In this document: positions 1 through 11,356 of the stretch, in pieces | Position numbering within the stretch: position 1 is the stretch's first letter | Layout of the letters: every line of letters starts with the position of its first letter | The notes under the pieces: model-generated | Database searches by the model: none | The model's input: only the letters and a program-made list of their open reading frames with translations | What the model was told of the DNA's origin: nothing | NCBI GenBank assembly: GCA_023249635.1 | Contig: JAHFCH010000028.1 | Span: forward strand, 1 to 42,017 | Length of the DNA stretch: 42,017 bases | Reading direction: 5' to 3' | From: Fibrobacterota bacterium | GTDB lineage: Bacteria > Fibrobacterota > Fibrobacteria > UBA11236 | Program-made: the position numbers and the translations under genes

Positions 1-1065
<1,065 letters not shown>

Positions 1066-1085
1066 GGGGCCCAGGGCCCCTTTTT
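1066..1085 (+). terminator. Intrinsic terminator of the thiolase gene
   Basis: GGGGC, a five-base loop and GCCCC, followed at once by TTTTT. The hairpin begins on the base after the thiolase stop codon. Confidence 0.75.
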
Positions 1086-1134
1086 CCGAACCCGGTCGAC
1101 TGAACCCGACCGGGGTTTCCGCCCCCGAATGAGC

Positions 1135-1140
1135 TATATT
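1135..1140 (+). promoter_or_regulatory. Candidate -10 element TATATT, very short leader
   Basis: TATATT ends 11 bases before the ATG at 1152. A usual start point 6-7 bases after the -10 would leave a leader of about 5 bases with no Shine-Dalgarno site. No convincing -35 is seen. The longer string TATATTTCCGG also occurs at the gapA promoter. Confidence 0.4.
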
Positions 1141-1151
1141 TCCGGACGTCC

Positions 1152-4100
1152 ATGGCCGTTCCCATCCAACCAGCCGATGCCAAGACCGTGAAGCGCCCCC
1201 GCGGCCCCATGGCCTTTCTCGCGGCGGTTTTGCTGCTCCTCGCATTCGGCCTCTGGTCCTGCAATACCAGTCCCGATGACGTCTACTCCGTTACCCTGAA
1301 GCTCGATTCGGCCCGTGTCGGGAAATTCGATAGCGTGCGCGTCGAGATCTACAACGGCCAGGCGCCCAAGGCCGGCGATACGACAAAGCCGGTGCAAACC
1401 GAAGTCATTCGCGTCAGCGCCGCCACCAAGGAAGTCACCATTACCTTGAACGCCAAGGTGAAAAAGGATTTCTCGGTCGTGGTCACGGGTTTCTCCGGTA
1501 ACGATATCACCTACCGCAACCTGCACAACGTGGAAGGATTCGTCAGTCCCGACACCAGCAAACATTCCATCCTGCTCATCACCAGCATCAAGGCGGAGGA
1601 TCTGGTTTTGAGCGTGGGGGAGACGCGCCTGCCGGTATTGACCATCACTCCCAATGATGCCGTGGACAAGAAGGTCAAATTCACCGTAGCCAATGAAGGC
1701 GTGGTCGCGGTTTCCAATGACAGCCTCAAAGGCGTCGCCGTGGGGAAGACCAAGGCCAAGGCCATTTCCCCGGACGGGGCCATCAGCATAGAATTCGGCG
1801 TCACCGTGGTGGCGGTGCGCGTTACCGCCGTGCAGGCCGATTCCGCCCTGGCCCTAAAGGTGGGGGACAGCGTGGCGGTCGCCGTGACGGTGGCCCCGGA
1901 TAACGCCACGGACAAGGAATACGCGCTGGTCTCCTTCGACTCTCTCGTAGCCCGCACCAGCGGACACTCCGTAGTGGCCGTAAAGGCCGGGGACACGAAA
2001 ATCGTGGTGGCCTCCCGGGACGGCGGCGCGGCGGACACCATTGCGCTTTCCGTGCGGCTGGCAGTCACCGGCCTGACCGCCAAGGCCCAGACCAAAGAGG
2101 TGGGGGACAAGTTCGTCCCAGTCCTGGAATTCGCTCCGGCGGATGCGACCAACAAGAAATACACCCTATCCACTCCCGACACCGCCGTCGTCCGCGTTTT
2201 CGGGGACAGCCTGGAGGCCAAGTCCGTAGGTACCGCCAAGGTTACGGCCGTCAGCGCGGACGGCTCCTTCCCGGCGCCTTTCGACGTCACCGTGGTCAAG
2301 AAGGTATTCCGGGTGAAGGGAATAACCGCCGCAGGGCTGCGCGGGTTGGTGGGGGATACGCTGGTCCCTAAACTCACGTTCGACCCGGCCAACGCCAGCG
2401 ATCAGGGTTTCACCTTGACCAGCCTGGACACGGCTTTTATCGGCATCGCGGGCACCAAGGTGGTGCTCAAGGCCTTGGGTACGGCCAAGGTTGAAATCGC
2501 CACGGTAGACGGCGGGTTGAAGACCAGCTTCGATGTCGCCATCGAAATCTCGAACTTCGTCCAGGACATCAAGCCCATCACCAGTTCCAAATGCGCCCCG
2601 TGCCACTTTCCGCCTACCTCGCCAAACTTCGATTGGACCGACTCCGCCCAACTCGTGTCCCGCGGGGTCAAGGCTCTTGATCGCATCACCCGCGACAGTG
2701 CGGTTGCCGGCAAGATGCCCATCAAAGGTGCCCCGAACGGCCCGCTCACCACCAGGGAACTTTCGGTTCTCTTTGGATGGCTCAAGCGTGTGGCGATCCC
2801 GGTGACCAGCGTGACTGTGGCGGACACCACCGTTCACCTGGGCGATACGTTGATGCCTCTGCTGGTATGGACGCCGGGTGACGCCTCTAACCGGGAATTC
2901 AACGTTACGGATTTCGATACCGCCGTAGTGGACACACTGCCGGCAACCATTGCCGGCCAAAAGCTGATCACGACCGGAACCGGAATTACCACCATCAAGC
3001 TCCAGACCAACGAGGGGTCGAAGAAACTCTCGTTCAAGGTCACGGTGCTTCCGCCCCTATTCCAGGAAAACGCGCTCCCGATCATCAAGCTGAAATGCGC
3101 GCCTTGCCACGTGCCCAGGTCGGAGTTCAATTGGCAGGATTCCGTGCTCTTGGAGGCCGATGGTTCCGAGGCCATCCGCCGCCTGGAACGCGACACCAGC
3201 CTCAAAGGCAGCATGCCCCAAGCCGGCGCGCCCAACGGCCCGTTGACGCAGCGCGAATTGAAAATCCTGCTGGCCTGGCTCAAGACCAAGGTGGTGCAGA
3301 TCAAATCGGTCACTGTGCCCGATCTCAAGATCCCGCTGGGGTCGCTAGCCGTCCCCTCCATCACCTACGATCCCGCCAACGCCTCAAACAAGGCCTACAC
3401 CCTGGCCCACGGCAGCGACACCGTTGTCCAGATAGTCGGGGATTCCATCCGGGGGCGCTCCCTGGGAACGGCCACGGTCACGGCCACATTCTTCGATGGT
3501 GGCCTGGAGAAATTCTTCCAGGTCACGGTGGAACCCGTGAAGGTGGATTCCGTGCGGGTCCGGGATACCGCCGGCACCGTGAGCGAAGCGGTGCGACCGG
3601 TGCCCCTCTTCTTCCCGGCCAACGCGACGAACCAGGGTTTCACCCTGAACCTGACCGGCGCCTCCGCCATCCTCAAGATCGACAGCGGCAAGATCATCAC
3701 CGGCCTGGCGGTAGGCAAGGACACCGTCGAGGTCGTCTCTACGGACGGCCTCAAGAAGGATTCCCTTGCGTTCACGGTGGGCCCCATCGTGCCCACCGCC
3801 ATCGCAGCGGCGGATACAAACGGATCCGGGACCCAGGTCGTGCCGGTACGGGTGACCTTCACCCCCGCCAACACCACCAACAGGGCCTATACCCTCAGCA
3901 TCCCCCCCGCCGATACCGGAATCGCCCAGGTCAAAGGCGACTCCATCCGGTGCAAGACCACCTTGGGGACCATCGCGGCGGTGACGGTAACCTCGGTCGC
4001 GAACCCCTCCATCAAGACCACCTTCAAGTTCACCGTGGGACCGGTAAAGGTGGATTCCATCAAGATGGCCCAGGCGAAATCCTACCTGGCCATCGGCTCC

Positions 4101-4595
4101 AAGGTTTCGCCCAAGATCACCTTCTTCCCGTTCAACGCCACGGATCAGACCTATACGCTCACGATGGCGGCCGCCAACACGGCAAACCTCACCGCGAACG
4201 TGGACGGATCGATCACCGGAGTGCATCTGGACAGCGCGATCGTCACGGTGAAATCCACCGACGGGAGCAAGACCGCTGCCTGGACCGTCGTGTCCACGCG
4301 GCCGGTCATGGGCTCGATCGTAGTGGGCGGAACGGTACGGGAAATCATCTGGAGGCGGTGCAGCGAGTGCCATAAGTCGGGAGTTACGTCGCCCCCCAAC
4401 TGGCAGGACTCCGTGATCGTGGTCTCACCGACCAAATCCAACCCGCCGGCCACGCCGCCGGCCTCGACCAATCCCGAGAAGATCATCAGCCGGGTATCGG
4501 TCGCAAAGGACATGCCGCCGAGCTACGCCACCGATAAGACTCCTTTGACCTCCTTGGAAATCAAGACCCTGGTGGATTGGCTCGGCATCAAATGA
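1152..4595 (+). CDS. Lipoprotein with about nine Ig-like (Big2-type) repeats and three cytochrome-c-like heme modules
   Basis: A protein of 1147 residues. The N-terminus has a hydrophobic segment ending GLWSC (Cys37), read as a lipoprotein signal. After a beta-rich region (about 40-146) come four Ig-like repeats of roughly 80 residues (about 147-465) with a VGD...PANATNK.YTL...GTA.V...DGG consensus. A module follows with C481-A-P-C-H485 and Met522. Then come one Ig-like repeat, a second module (C649-A-P-C-H653, Met688), four more repeats, and a third module (C1070-S-E-C-H1074, Met1121). Each module ends in a GPLT..E...L..WL-like helix, the pattern of short class I c-type cytochrome domains: CxxCH binds heme and the MP methionine is the likely distal ligand. 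Heme loading and a surface or periplasmic electron-transfer role are inference. ATG 1209 is an alternative start giving a tighter signal peptide. It sits alone between two terminators. Confidence 0.85.
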   Translation: MAVPIQPADAKTVKRPRGPMAFLAAVLLLLAFGLWSCNTSPDDVYSVTLKLDSARVGKFDSVRVEIYNGQAPKAGDTTKPVQTEVIRVSAATKEVTITLNAKVKKDFSVVVTGFSGNDITYRNLHNVEGFVSPDTSKHSILLITSIKAEDLVLSVGETRLPVLTITPNDAVDKKVKFTVANEGVVAVSNDSLKGVAVGKTKAKAISPDGAISIEFGVTVVAVRVTAVQADSALALKVGDSVAVAVTVAPDNATDKEYALVSFDSLVARTSGHSVVAVKAGDTKIVVASRDGGAADTIALSVRLAVTGLTAKAQTKEVGDKFVPVLEFAPADATNKKYTLSTPDTAVVRVFGDSLEAKSVGTAKVTAVSADGSFPAPFDVTVVKKVFRVKGITAAGLRGLVGDTLVPKLTFDPANASDQGFTLTSLDTAFIGIAGTKVVLKALGTAKVEIATVDGGLKTSFDVAIEISNFVQDIKPITSSKCAPCHFPPTSPNFDWTDSAQLVSRGVKALDRITRDSAVAGKMPIKGAPNGPLTTRELSVLFGWLKRVAIPVTSVTVADTTVHLGDTLMPLLVWTPGDASNREFNVTDFDTAVVDTLPATIAGQKLITTGTGITTIKLQTNEGSKKLSFKVTVLPPLFQENALPIIKLKCAPCHVPRSEFNWQDSVLLEADGSEAIRRLERDTSLKGSMPQAGAPNGPLTQRELKILLAWLKTKVVQIKSVTVPDLKIPLGSLAVPSITYDPANASNKAYTLAHGSDTVVQIVGDSIRGRSLGTATVTATFFDGGLEKFFQVTVEPVKVDSVRVRDTAGTVSEAVRPVPLFFPANATNQGFTLNLTGASAILKIDSGKIITGLAVGKDTVEVVSTDGLKKDSLAFTVGPIVPTAIAAADTNGSGTQVVPVRVTFTPANTTNRAYTLSIPPADTGIAQVKGDSIRCKTTLGTIAAVTVTSVANPSIKTTFKFTVGPVKVDSIKMAQAKSYLAIGSKVSPKITFFPFNATDQTYTLTMAAANTANLTANVDGSITGVHLDSAIVTVKSTDGSKTAAWTVVSTRPVMGSIVVGGTVREIIWRRCSECHKSGVTSPPNWQDSVIVVSPTKSNPPATPPASTNPEKIISRVSVAKDMPPSYATDKTPLTSLEIKTLVDWLGIK

Positions 4596-4631
4596 AAAAG
4601 GGGCCTCGCTCGATGTGAGCAAGACCCCTTT
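4596..4631. terminator. Bidirectional terminator between convergent genes
   Basis: An A-run, GGGG (4600-4603), an imperfect stem around GCTC/GAGC, CCCC (4625-4628) and TTT. The A and T runs on either side let it serve both the heme lipoprotein and the convergent barrel gene. Confidence 0.7.
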
Positions 4632-4690
4632 CATCCTGACGGAACGCTACGGTTCCGCGGGGCGCGCGGCCCCTGGATATCCGCTCCCGA

Positions 4691-5515
4691 TTACAGCGAG
4701 TTGTACAAGCCTTCATCCAGGGTGAAGAACAATTCCAGGCGGAAGGACTGGGTTTCCGCCTGGTTCTGCCCGGCGAGCGAGAGCGGGAATTGCATCTCGG
4801 CGCTGATGATCTTGTTGAAGGTGTAATAAGCTCCCGGCGCGACCATCAGCAGATGTCCGTTCTTATCGGTGGGATCCCCGTCCTTCAATTGGTTGAAGAA
4901 GAATTCATAGGTCATACCCAGGTTCACCCCGAGGTATTGCCCTTTGGCGGTCATAGCCTTGGCGGGGATGGGCATCTCCGGTTTCACGAACAGGCGGATG
5001 TTGTCGATTTTGTCATTGTGGTTGTCCTCGGTATTGAACGAGTATGAGGCGTTGCTCATCAGGTTCACCCGCGGAAAGTTCCGGTTGTACATGCCTCCGA
5101 AGCTCATGGTCGCGAAGTTGCCCGCGTTCATGATGTCTTCGAATCCGATGGGAAGCGCAATGGCCAGATAACCGCCGATGCCCGTCAGGGGATCGCCGTA
5201 CTTGAGGGCGAGCTTGGGGCGATCCAAACCGGTATGGCCGACTTGGTCGACAATGAGGTAATCGACCTCCATGGAGCCTTCCAGCTTGTCGAGCAGCCCG
5301 AATTTGCCCTGCATGGGAATCGTTACCGGGTTGTTCTTGTTGGCATTGCCATCGCTTTCCCAGCCATCGTTGTAGTATCCGGAAACCGAGGTCCGCTCGA
5401 TGCCCATGTTTATCTGCATGACGCGGGCCGGCACGGGATTGTATTCATCCAGGGCGAAAACTGCCGTGGCCGTGCAAAATGCGGTCAGGGCGGAAATCTT
5501 GATCGAATGGGACAT
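4691..5515 (-). CDS. Predicted outer-membrane beta-barrel protein
   Basis: A protein of 274 residues. The first ~21 residues (MSHSIKISALTAFCTATAVFA) form a Sec signal peptide. The mature part alternates polar and aromatic or hydrophobic residues in short strands (for example GVNLGMTYEFFF and FRLELFFTL), as in 12-14-stranded barrels of the transporter or phenol-degradation-meta-pathway type. I cannot assign a substrate. The start has a Shine-Dalgarno AGGAG and a promoter about 50 bases upstream. The gene is divergent from an Rrf2-type regulator, which makes it a reasonable target of that regulator; this is inferred from position only. Confidence 0.7.
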   Translation of the reverse strand: MSHSIKISALTAFCTATAVFALDEYNPVPARVMQINMGIERTSVSGYYNDGWESDGNANKNNPVTIPMQGKFGLLDKLEGSMEVDYLIVDQVGHTGLDRPKLALKYGDPLTGIGGYLAIALPIGFEDIMNAGNFATMSFGGMYNRNFPRVNLMSNASYSFNTEDNHNDKIDNIRLFVKPEMPIPAKAMTAKGQYLGVNLGMTYEFFFNQLKDGDPTDKNGHLLMVAPGAYYTFNKIISAEMQFPLSLAGQNQAETQSFRLELFFTLDEGLYNSL

Positions 5516-5562
5516 TCAGTGCTCCTGCTCTGTGTTTCCGTGGGGCCAAAAGATACACGCCT

Positions 5563-5592
5563 AGTTTAACCGTTTTTAGGCCATGATTTCAA
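5563..5592 (-). promoter_or_regulatory. Promoter of the barrel gene
   Basis: Read on the minus strand: TTGAAA (5592-5587), an 18-base spacer and TAAACT (5568-5563), about 48 bases before the start codon. Confidence 0.5.
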
Positions 5593-5640
5593 TATTTTGA
5601 TGTTGGACCGGATGGAAAAAGCCCGATCTATGGGTTAGAC

Positions 5641-5646
5641 TATATT
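5641..5646 (+). promoter_or_regulatory. Candidate -10 element of the Rrf2-type gene
   Basis: TATATT, 48 bases upstream of the ATG at 5695. No clear -35, as would fit a regulated promoter; this is suggestive only. Confidence 0.35.
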
Positions 5647-5694
5647 ACTTGGGAGCCGGTTGGCGACCCAAACCGGACGCCAAGGTTCTGAGCG

Positions 5695-6195
5695 ATGAAA
5701 TTCACCAAGAAAACCGACTACGCCTTGCGGACGATGCAATTCCTGGCGCGACAATGGTTTGCGGGTGATGAGAAAAAGTCCGGACAGCCGCACCCGGTTC
5801 CCGTACAGCAGATTTCGGAACAATCGCACCTTTCGCAACGATTCCTGCACGGCATCGTTTCGCGCCTGTCCAAGGCGAAGCTTTTACGCACCATACCTGG
5901 TGTTAAGGGCGGCATCATGCTGGCCCGGGATCCCGAGTCCATTTCCATCCTTCAGATCATCGAAGCAGTGGAAGGGCGCATCAACCTGATGGATTGCATG
6001 GAGCATCCCGAGCATTGCGCCGATTTCCAGGGTTGCTCGATCATGTCGGTTCTCCACGGCGCCCAATCCGCCTTGGTTACGAGTCTGGCCAATACGAATC
6101 TCAAGTTGATGGTGAAAGCCACCCAGGACCCATTCAACCGTATGCCCGAGAAGCATTTCCTTAAGCCGCAATTCGGCTGCCCCGTTTTGAAATAA
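5695..6195 (+). CDS. Rrf2-family transcriptional regulator, probably Fe-S binding
   Basis: A protein of 166 residues with the Rrf2 winged-helix N-terminus: MKFTKKTDYALRTMQFLA, then VPVQQISEQSHLSQRFLHGIVSRLSKAKLLRTIPGVKGGIMLA with the wing glycines. The effector region carries Cys101, Cys108 and Cys114 (C-x6-C-x5-C), close to the three-cysteine cluster ligand sets of IscR and NsrR (C-x5-C-x5-C or similar). It therefore probably senses Fe-S status, oxygen, nitric oxide or redox through a cluster, but which one cannot be told. No isc or suf genes are adjacent. The divergent barrel gene is the obvious candidate target besides autoregulation. The Shine-Dalgarno site is weak (GAGCG). The C-terminal 40 residues include a further cysteine (FGCPVLK). 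Confidence 0.85.
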   Translation: MKFTKKTDYALRTMQFLARQWFAGDEKKSGQPHPVPVQQISEQSHLSQRFLHGIVSRLSKAKLLRTIPGVKGGIMLARDPESISILQIIEAVEGRINLMDCMEHPEHCADFQGCSIMSVLHGAQSALVTSLANTNLKLMVKATQDPFNRMPEKHFLKPQFGCPVLK

Positions 6196-6204
6196 CCCTT
6201 CGCA

Positions 6205-6336
6205 GTCGGGTGCTCCGCCGTCGGGCGTACGGCGCTCCGCGCCGACTGGCTTTTAGCCGAAGGTGTCGGGCGTAAATGCAAATAAATAGCACCTCCTCAG
6301 CATTTACGCCCGACGCCCGACGCCGAACGCCCGACG
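6205..6336. repeat. GTCGGGC palindromic element, copy A (upstream of sucC)
   Basis: Central hairpin: GTCGGGCGTAAATGC (6265-6279) pairs perfectly with GCATTTACGCCCGAC (6300-6314) over a 20-base loop. To its left are two further hairpins: CGGCGC-TCC-GCGCCG (6230-6244) and GGCT-TTT-AGCC (6248-6258). The outer left arm (6205-6227, two GTCGGG motifs) pairs imperfectly with the outer right arm (about 6308-6336). It fills much of the gap between the Rrf2-type gene and sucC. Copies B and C lie at 8552 and 28628. Confidence 0.85.
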
Positions 6337-6440
6337 AGAGACCCAATTCTTCGTCCGCACAGGCCTCTTTGCCCCAAAATGATTGATCACCCGCGCGATT
6401 TTGAGCATTTTTTACCGGTCTAAACCAACAAGGACCCTCC

Positions 6441-7607
6441 ATGAAGTTGCATGAATACCAAGCCAAGGCCCTTCTGCGCCAGGCCGGTCTCCCCGTTCCC
6501 AGAGGGGAGGTCGTCTTCACGGCGGAGGAAGTGCCCGCCGCTCTCGTCAAGATGGGAACGAATTCCGGTGTCGCCAAGGCGCAAGCCTATACCGGCGGAC
6601 GCGGAAAGGCCGGCGGCATCAAGCTGTATAAATCGGCTGACGAGGCGTTGACCTATTCGAAGCAACTCATCGGTATGACCTTGGTGACCAAGCAGACCGG
6701 ACCGGACGGCGTGAAGATCGAAGCCGTGCTCCTCGAGGAGGCCAGCGTCATCAAGCGCGAGCTCTACGTGGCGGTCACCTTGGATCGCGCCCGCGCCAAC
6801 ATCGTCCTTATCCTGAGCCCCGAAGGCGGCATGGATATCGAAGAGGTGGCGGATAAGACTCCGGAGCGGATCAAGAAGCTTTATCCCGCCTGGGGCCGTA
6901 ACATCGACGCGTCGATGGCCGCAGAAGGCGCGAAGTTCCTGGGCCTCGAGGGCGAGCAGGCCAAGTCCTTCGCCGACATCCTGGAAAAGCTGTATCGGCT
7001 GTACCAGGCCAAGGATTGCAGCCTGCTGGAAATCAATCCCCTGGTCGTGAACGACAAGGGCGGCCTTTCCCTGCTCGATTGCAAATTCGATATCGACGAC
7101 AATGCCGCTTACCGCCAGAAGGATACCGGCGGCGACGAGAACGCGGGGAAGGACCCCTCCGAGGTCGAGGCGGCCAAGTACGGCCTCAGCTACATCAAGC
7201 TGGATGGCGACATCGGCTGCATGGTCAACGGCGCGGGCCTGGCCATGGCGACCATGGATACCATCGCCCATTTCGGCGCCACCCCGGCCAACTTCCTGGA
7301 CGTAGGCGGTTCGGCTTCGGAAGAAGCCGTGACCAAGGCTTTCGAAATCATCACTTCGGACAAGAACGTGAAGGCCATTCTGGTCAACATCTTCGGCGGC
7401 ATCATGCCCTGCGATCGTATCGCGCGCGGCGTGGTGGGCGCAGTGAAATCCACGGGCCTCAAGGTGCCCCTGGTGGTGCGCCTGGAAGGCACCAACGTAA
7501 AGGAAGGCAAGGAAGTGATCGAGACCTCGGGTCTCGCCCTGACCAGCGCCACGGATCTGGAAGACGGCGCGCGCAAGGTCGCGGAACTCGTGAAGGGGAT
7601 GAAGTAA
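6441..7607 (+). CDS. sucC: Succinate-CoA ligase, beta subunit
   Basis: A protein of 388 residues, the same length as the E. coli subunit. It starts with the ATP-grasp signature [22 protein letters not shown] and contains [23 protein letters not shown], the [11 protein letters not shown] segment and the [11 protein letters not shown] loop of the C-terminal ligase domain. With SucD it makes the cytoplasmic TCA-cycle enzyme that interconverts succinyl-CoA and succinate with formation of ATP or GTP. The start codon has an AGGA site about 7 bases upstream. sucD begins one base after the stop, so the two are co-translated. The upstream gap holds palindromic repeat copy A. Confidence 0.97.
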   Translation: MKLHEYQAKALLRQAGLPVPRGEVVFTAEEVPAALVKMGTNSGVAKAQAYTGGRGKAGGIKLYKSADEALTYSKQLIGMTLVTKQTGPDGVKIEAVLLEEASVIKRELYVAVTLDRARANIVLILSPEGGMDIEEVADKTPERIKKLYPAWGRNIDASMAAEGAKFLGLEGEQAKSFADILEKLYRLYQAKDCSLLEINPLVVNDKGGLSLLDCKFDIDDNAAYRQKDTGGDENAGKDPSEVEAAKYGLSYIKLDGDIGCMVNGAGLAMATMDTIAHFGATPANFLDVGGSASEEAVTKAFEIITSDKNVKAILVNIFGGIMPCDRIARGVVGAVKSTGLKVPLVVRLEGTNVKEGKEVIETSGLALTSATDLEDGARKVAELVKGMK

Positions 7608-7608
7608 A

Positions 7609-8487
<879 letters not shown>

Positions 8488-8551
8488 GGAGAAGAGCGAA
8501 GCTGCCGAGAGCGGTGGCGACCCGATGCATCGGCTTTTGTGGCAACACACC

Positions 8552-9686
<1,135 letters not shown>

Positions 9687-9691
9687 AGAGA

Positions 9692-9722
9692 ACGCCAGCC
9701 CTGGTATGGGGCTGGCGTCGTT
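9692..9722 (+). terminator. Strong hairpin after mdh
   Basis: A perfect 10-bp stem, ACGCCAGCCC (9692-9701) with GGGCTGGCGT (9709-9718), and a 7-base loop. The T tract after it is poor (CGTT), so it may act as a pause or RNA-end stabiliser rather than a full terminator. Confidence 0.5.
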
Positions 9723-9803
9723 CAAGACCGGTCCTTGCGAGGCTGGGGGCCAGGGGGTTGGACCGGCCTTTTATGTGCCGGAAGGGGTTCGCAGCACAGT
9801 CAG

Positions 9804-9834
9804 GGGTTCAGGCGTCGCCGCCGGAACCCTTTTT
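9804..9834 (+). terminator. Second hairpin after mdh, with T run
   Basis: GGGTTC (9804-9809) pairs with GAACCC (9824-9829) around an inner GC-rich stem, followed by TTTTT. It lies just beyond the stop of the convergent protease gene and is oriented to stop transcription from mdh. Confidence 0.5.
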
Positions 9835-9838
9835 CATT

Positions 9839-11122
9839 TCAGGGGTTTTCAAGTACCAGGCGTGTCGCATTGCCCACGGTCTTGACCGTAAGCACGTTTG
9901 CATGGTTAAGTCCGTTGACCGCCCGGCCCATCAGGTCAAGCGATCCCGCCGATGGGCCGGCGAACAGCTGCACATGGTTCGTCTTGGGGGCGATGGAAAC
10001 CACGCCGTTCCAATTCACCTGCACGTCCACCCAACCGTCTTCGTTCCATACGCCGGTATTGATGGCCAGTACCTTGAAGGTATTGGTGCCGTACTTGTCC
10101 TGGAACGATTTGCCTACCGCCAACACCCCGTCCGATTCGTCGCCGCTGGTGCGGGAACCCGGCGTGGTATCCAGGTACCAGGAGTCCAGGTTGGTGGCAG
10201 TGCGGAATCCTTGGAACATCACCGCGGCGCCCAGGCGTGCGGTGGTGCTGATGGTGCGGTATTCGAACCAGTAGGCGTAATTGACATTGCCCGAAGGCAC
10301 CTTGAGGCCGATGACGCGATTCTTGTGCACGGCGTTGTCCGAGGCGTAAACGCGGTAGACTCCACCGGCTTTGATTTCTTTCACCTCTGCGGAATCTTCC
10401 CAGCCGATGCGCCACTTGTAGAGCACGTTGAAATGACCGGTTGACCCCCCGCGGCCCATGATGTCATAGGGATTGCCGTACTCATTGGTCTGCGAGGTGG
10501 TTCCGGGGATGCCGAACATATCGGTTCCGGCTTCCACCGAGTGGGCATGGGGCAATCCGAGCGAATGGCCGAGTTCGTGGCCGGTTACGCCGGCGCTATA
10601 ACTGCCGTTGATCCAATCGGCGTCGCGCATGTTGGAGAGGCCGGCCCAGCCTACGCTGATCTGGGGAAAGCTGGCAACGTAAACGTCGTAATCGGTCCCA
10701 CGTTTCAGTCCCTCCGCCGTCATCTGGCTGGAGATCCAGGATTGCAAGCTGCTGAAGTTGGCGCCGTAATCGGCCTTGGTGCCCGGGGCATGCAGGATAA
10801 CCGGATGTATCGACCAGGCCCACTCAAAGGTGTTCCGCGACATGGCGTGGTACAGCGTATTGATGGTGCCATTGGTCTTGTTGATCGTGCTGTCCTGGAT
10901 GGTATAAGGCGCGTCCGAGAAGCTGATCTTGATGACCAGCGCCTTGAGATTGCCCGACCAGGTCTTGGTGATCTTGGGCAGGTCGGCGGATTTCCCCAGG
11001 GCCGCGGCGACGTCTTCGGGAGTGCCACAGGTGTAATCCTCTTCCTGCGCCTGTACGCTGGAGAAGGCGAGCAGCGCCGAGATGGACGCAAAGCAGAGCT
11101 TCCGCAGGTTGACCGGTTGCAT
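9839..11122 (-). CDS. Secreted zinc metalloprotease (metzincin type)
   Basis: A protein of 427 residues with a signal peptide (cleavage expected near SSVQA-QEED, residue 25). The zinc site is HELGHSLGLPH (His182, Glu183, His186, His192), and Met222 in YGNPYDIMG is the expected Met-turn, which together define a metzincin. The C-terminal region is beta-rich and ends with LDLMGRAVNG...TRLVLENP. This resembles the short C-terminal tails with a D-L-.-G-R-.-V core found on secreted proteins in Fibrobacter and Bacteroidetes, so it may be a sorting or anchoring tail; that is inference. The start has a good AAGGGGG site. Its leader contains an ACCGCTG/CAGCGGT stem (11147-11172). It is divergent from the multicopper oxidase, with 234 bases between. 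The substrate is unknown. Confidence 0.85.
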   Translation of the reverse strand: MQPVNLRKLCFASISALLAFSSVQAQEEDYTCGTPEDVAAALGKSADLPKITKTWSGNLKALVIKISFSDAPYTIQDSTINKTNGTINTLYHAMSRNTFEWAWSIHPVILHAPGTKADYGANFSSLQSWISSQMTAEGLKRGTDYDVYVASFPQISVGWAGLSNMRDADWINGSYSAGVTGHELGHSLGLPHAHSVEAGTDMFGIPGTTSQTNEYGNPYDIMGRGGSTGHFNVLYKWRIGWEDSAEVKEIKAGGVYRVYASDNAVHKNRVIGLKVPSGNVNYAYWFEYRTISTTARLGAAVMFQGFRTATNLDSWYLDTTPGSRTSGDESDGVLAVGKSFQDKYGTNTFKVLAINTGVWNEDGWVDVQVNWNGVVSIAPKTNHVQLFAGPSAGSLDLMGRAVNGLNHANVLTVKTVGNATRLVLENP

Positions 11123-11356
11123 ATTACCCCCTTGTGATTGGAACGGACCGCTGGAACTTCCACAGCAGCGGTTCGTATGATCCTAGAGTTACTGCGAAAG
11201 ACGACTGGGGACAGGTGGAAACCCCCCGGTCCGGAAAGTTTGGTTGCCCATGGGACAACGCGCTTTCAGGATCTTGCGGGCGCATAGCACCGCCCGCCGA
11301 TATCATGATCGGGAAGCCCAAGGACATGCCAGGATTGTAAGGGATGGACAGGTAAC

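Noticed and set aside
9735-10444. Plus-strand frames opposite the metalloprotease
   Set aside because: Antisense to a gene with a signal peptide and an intact zinc site; no supporting features.
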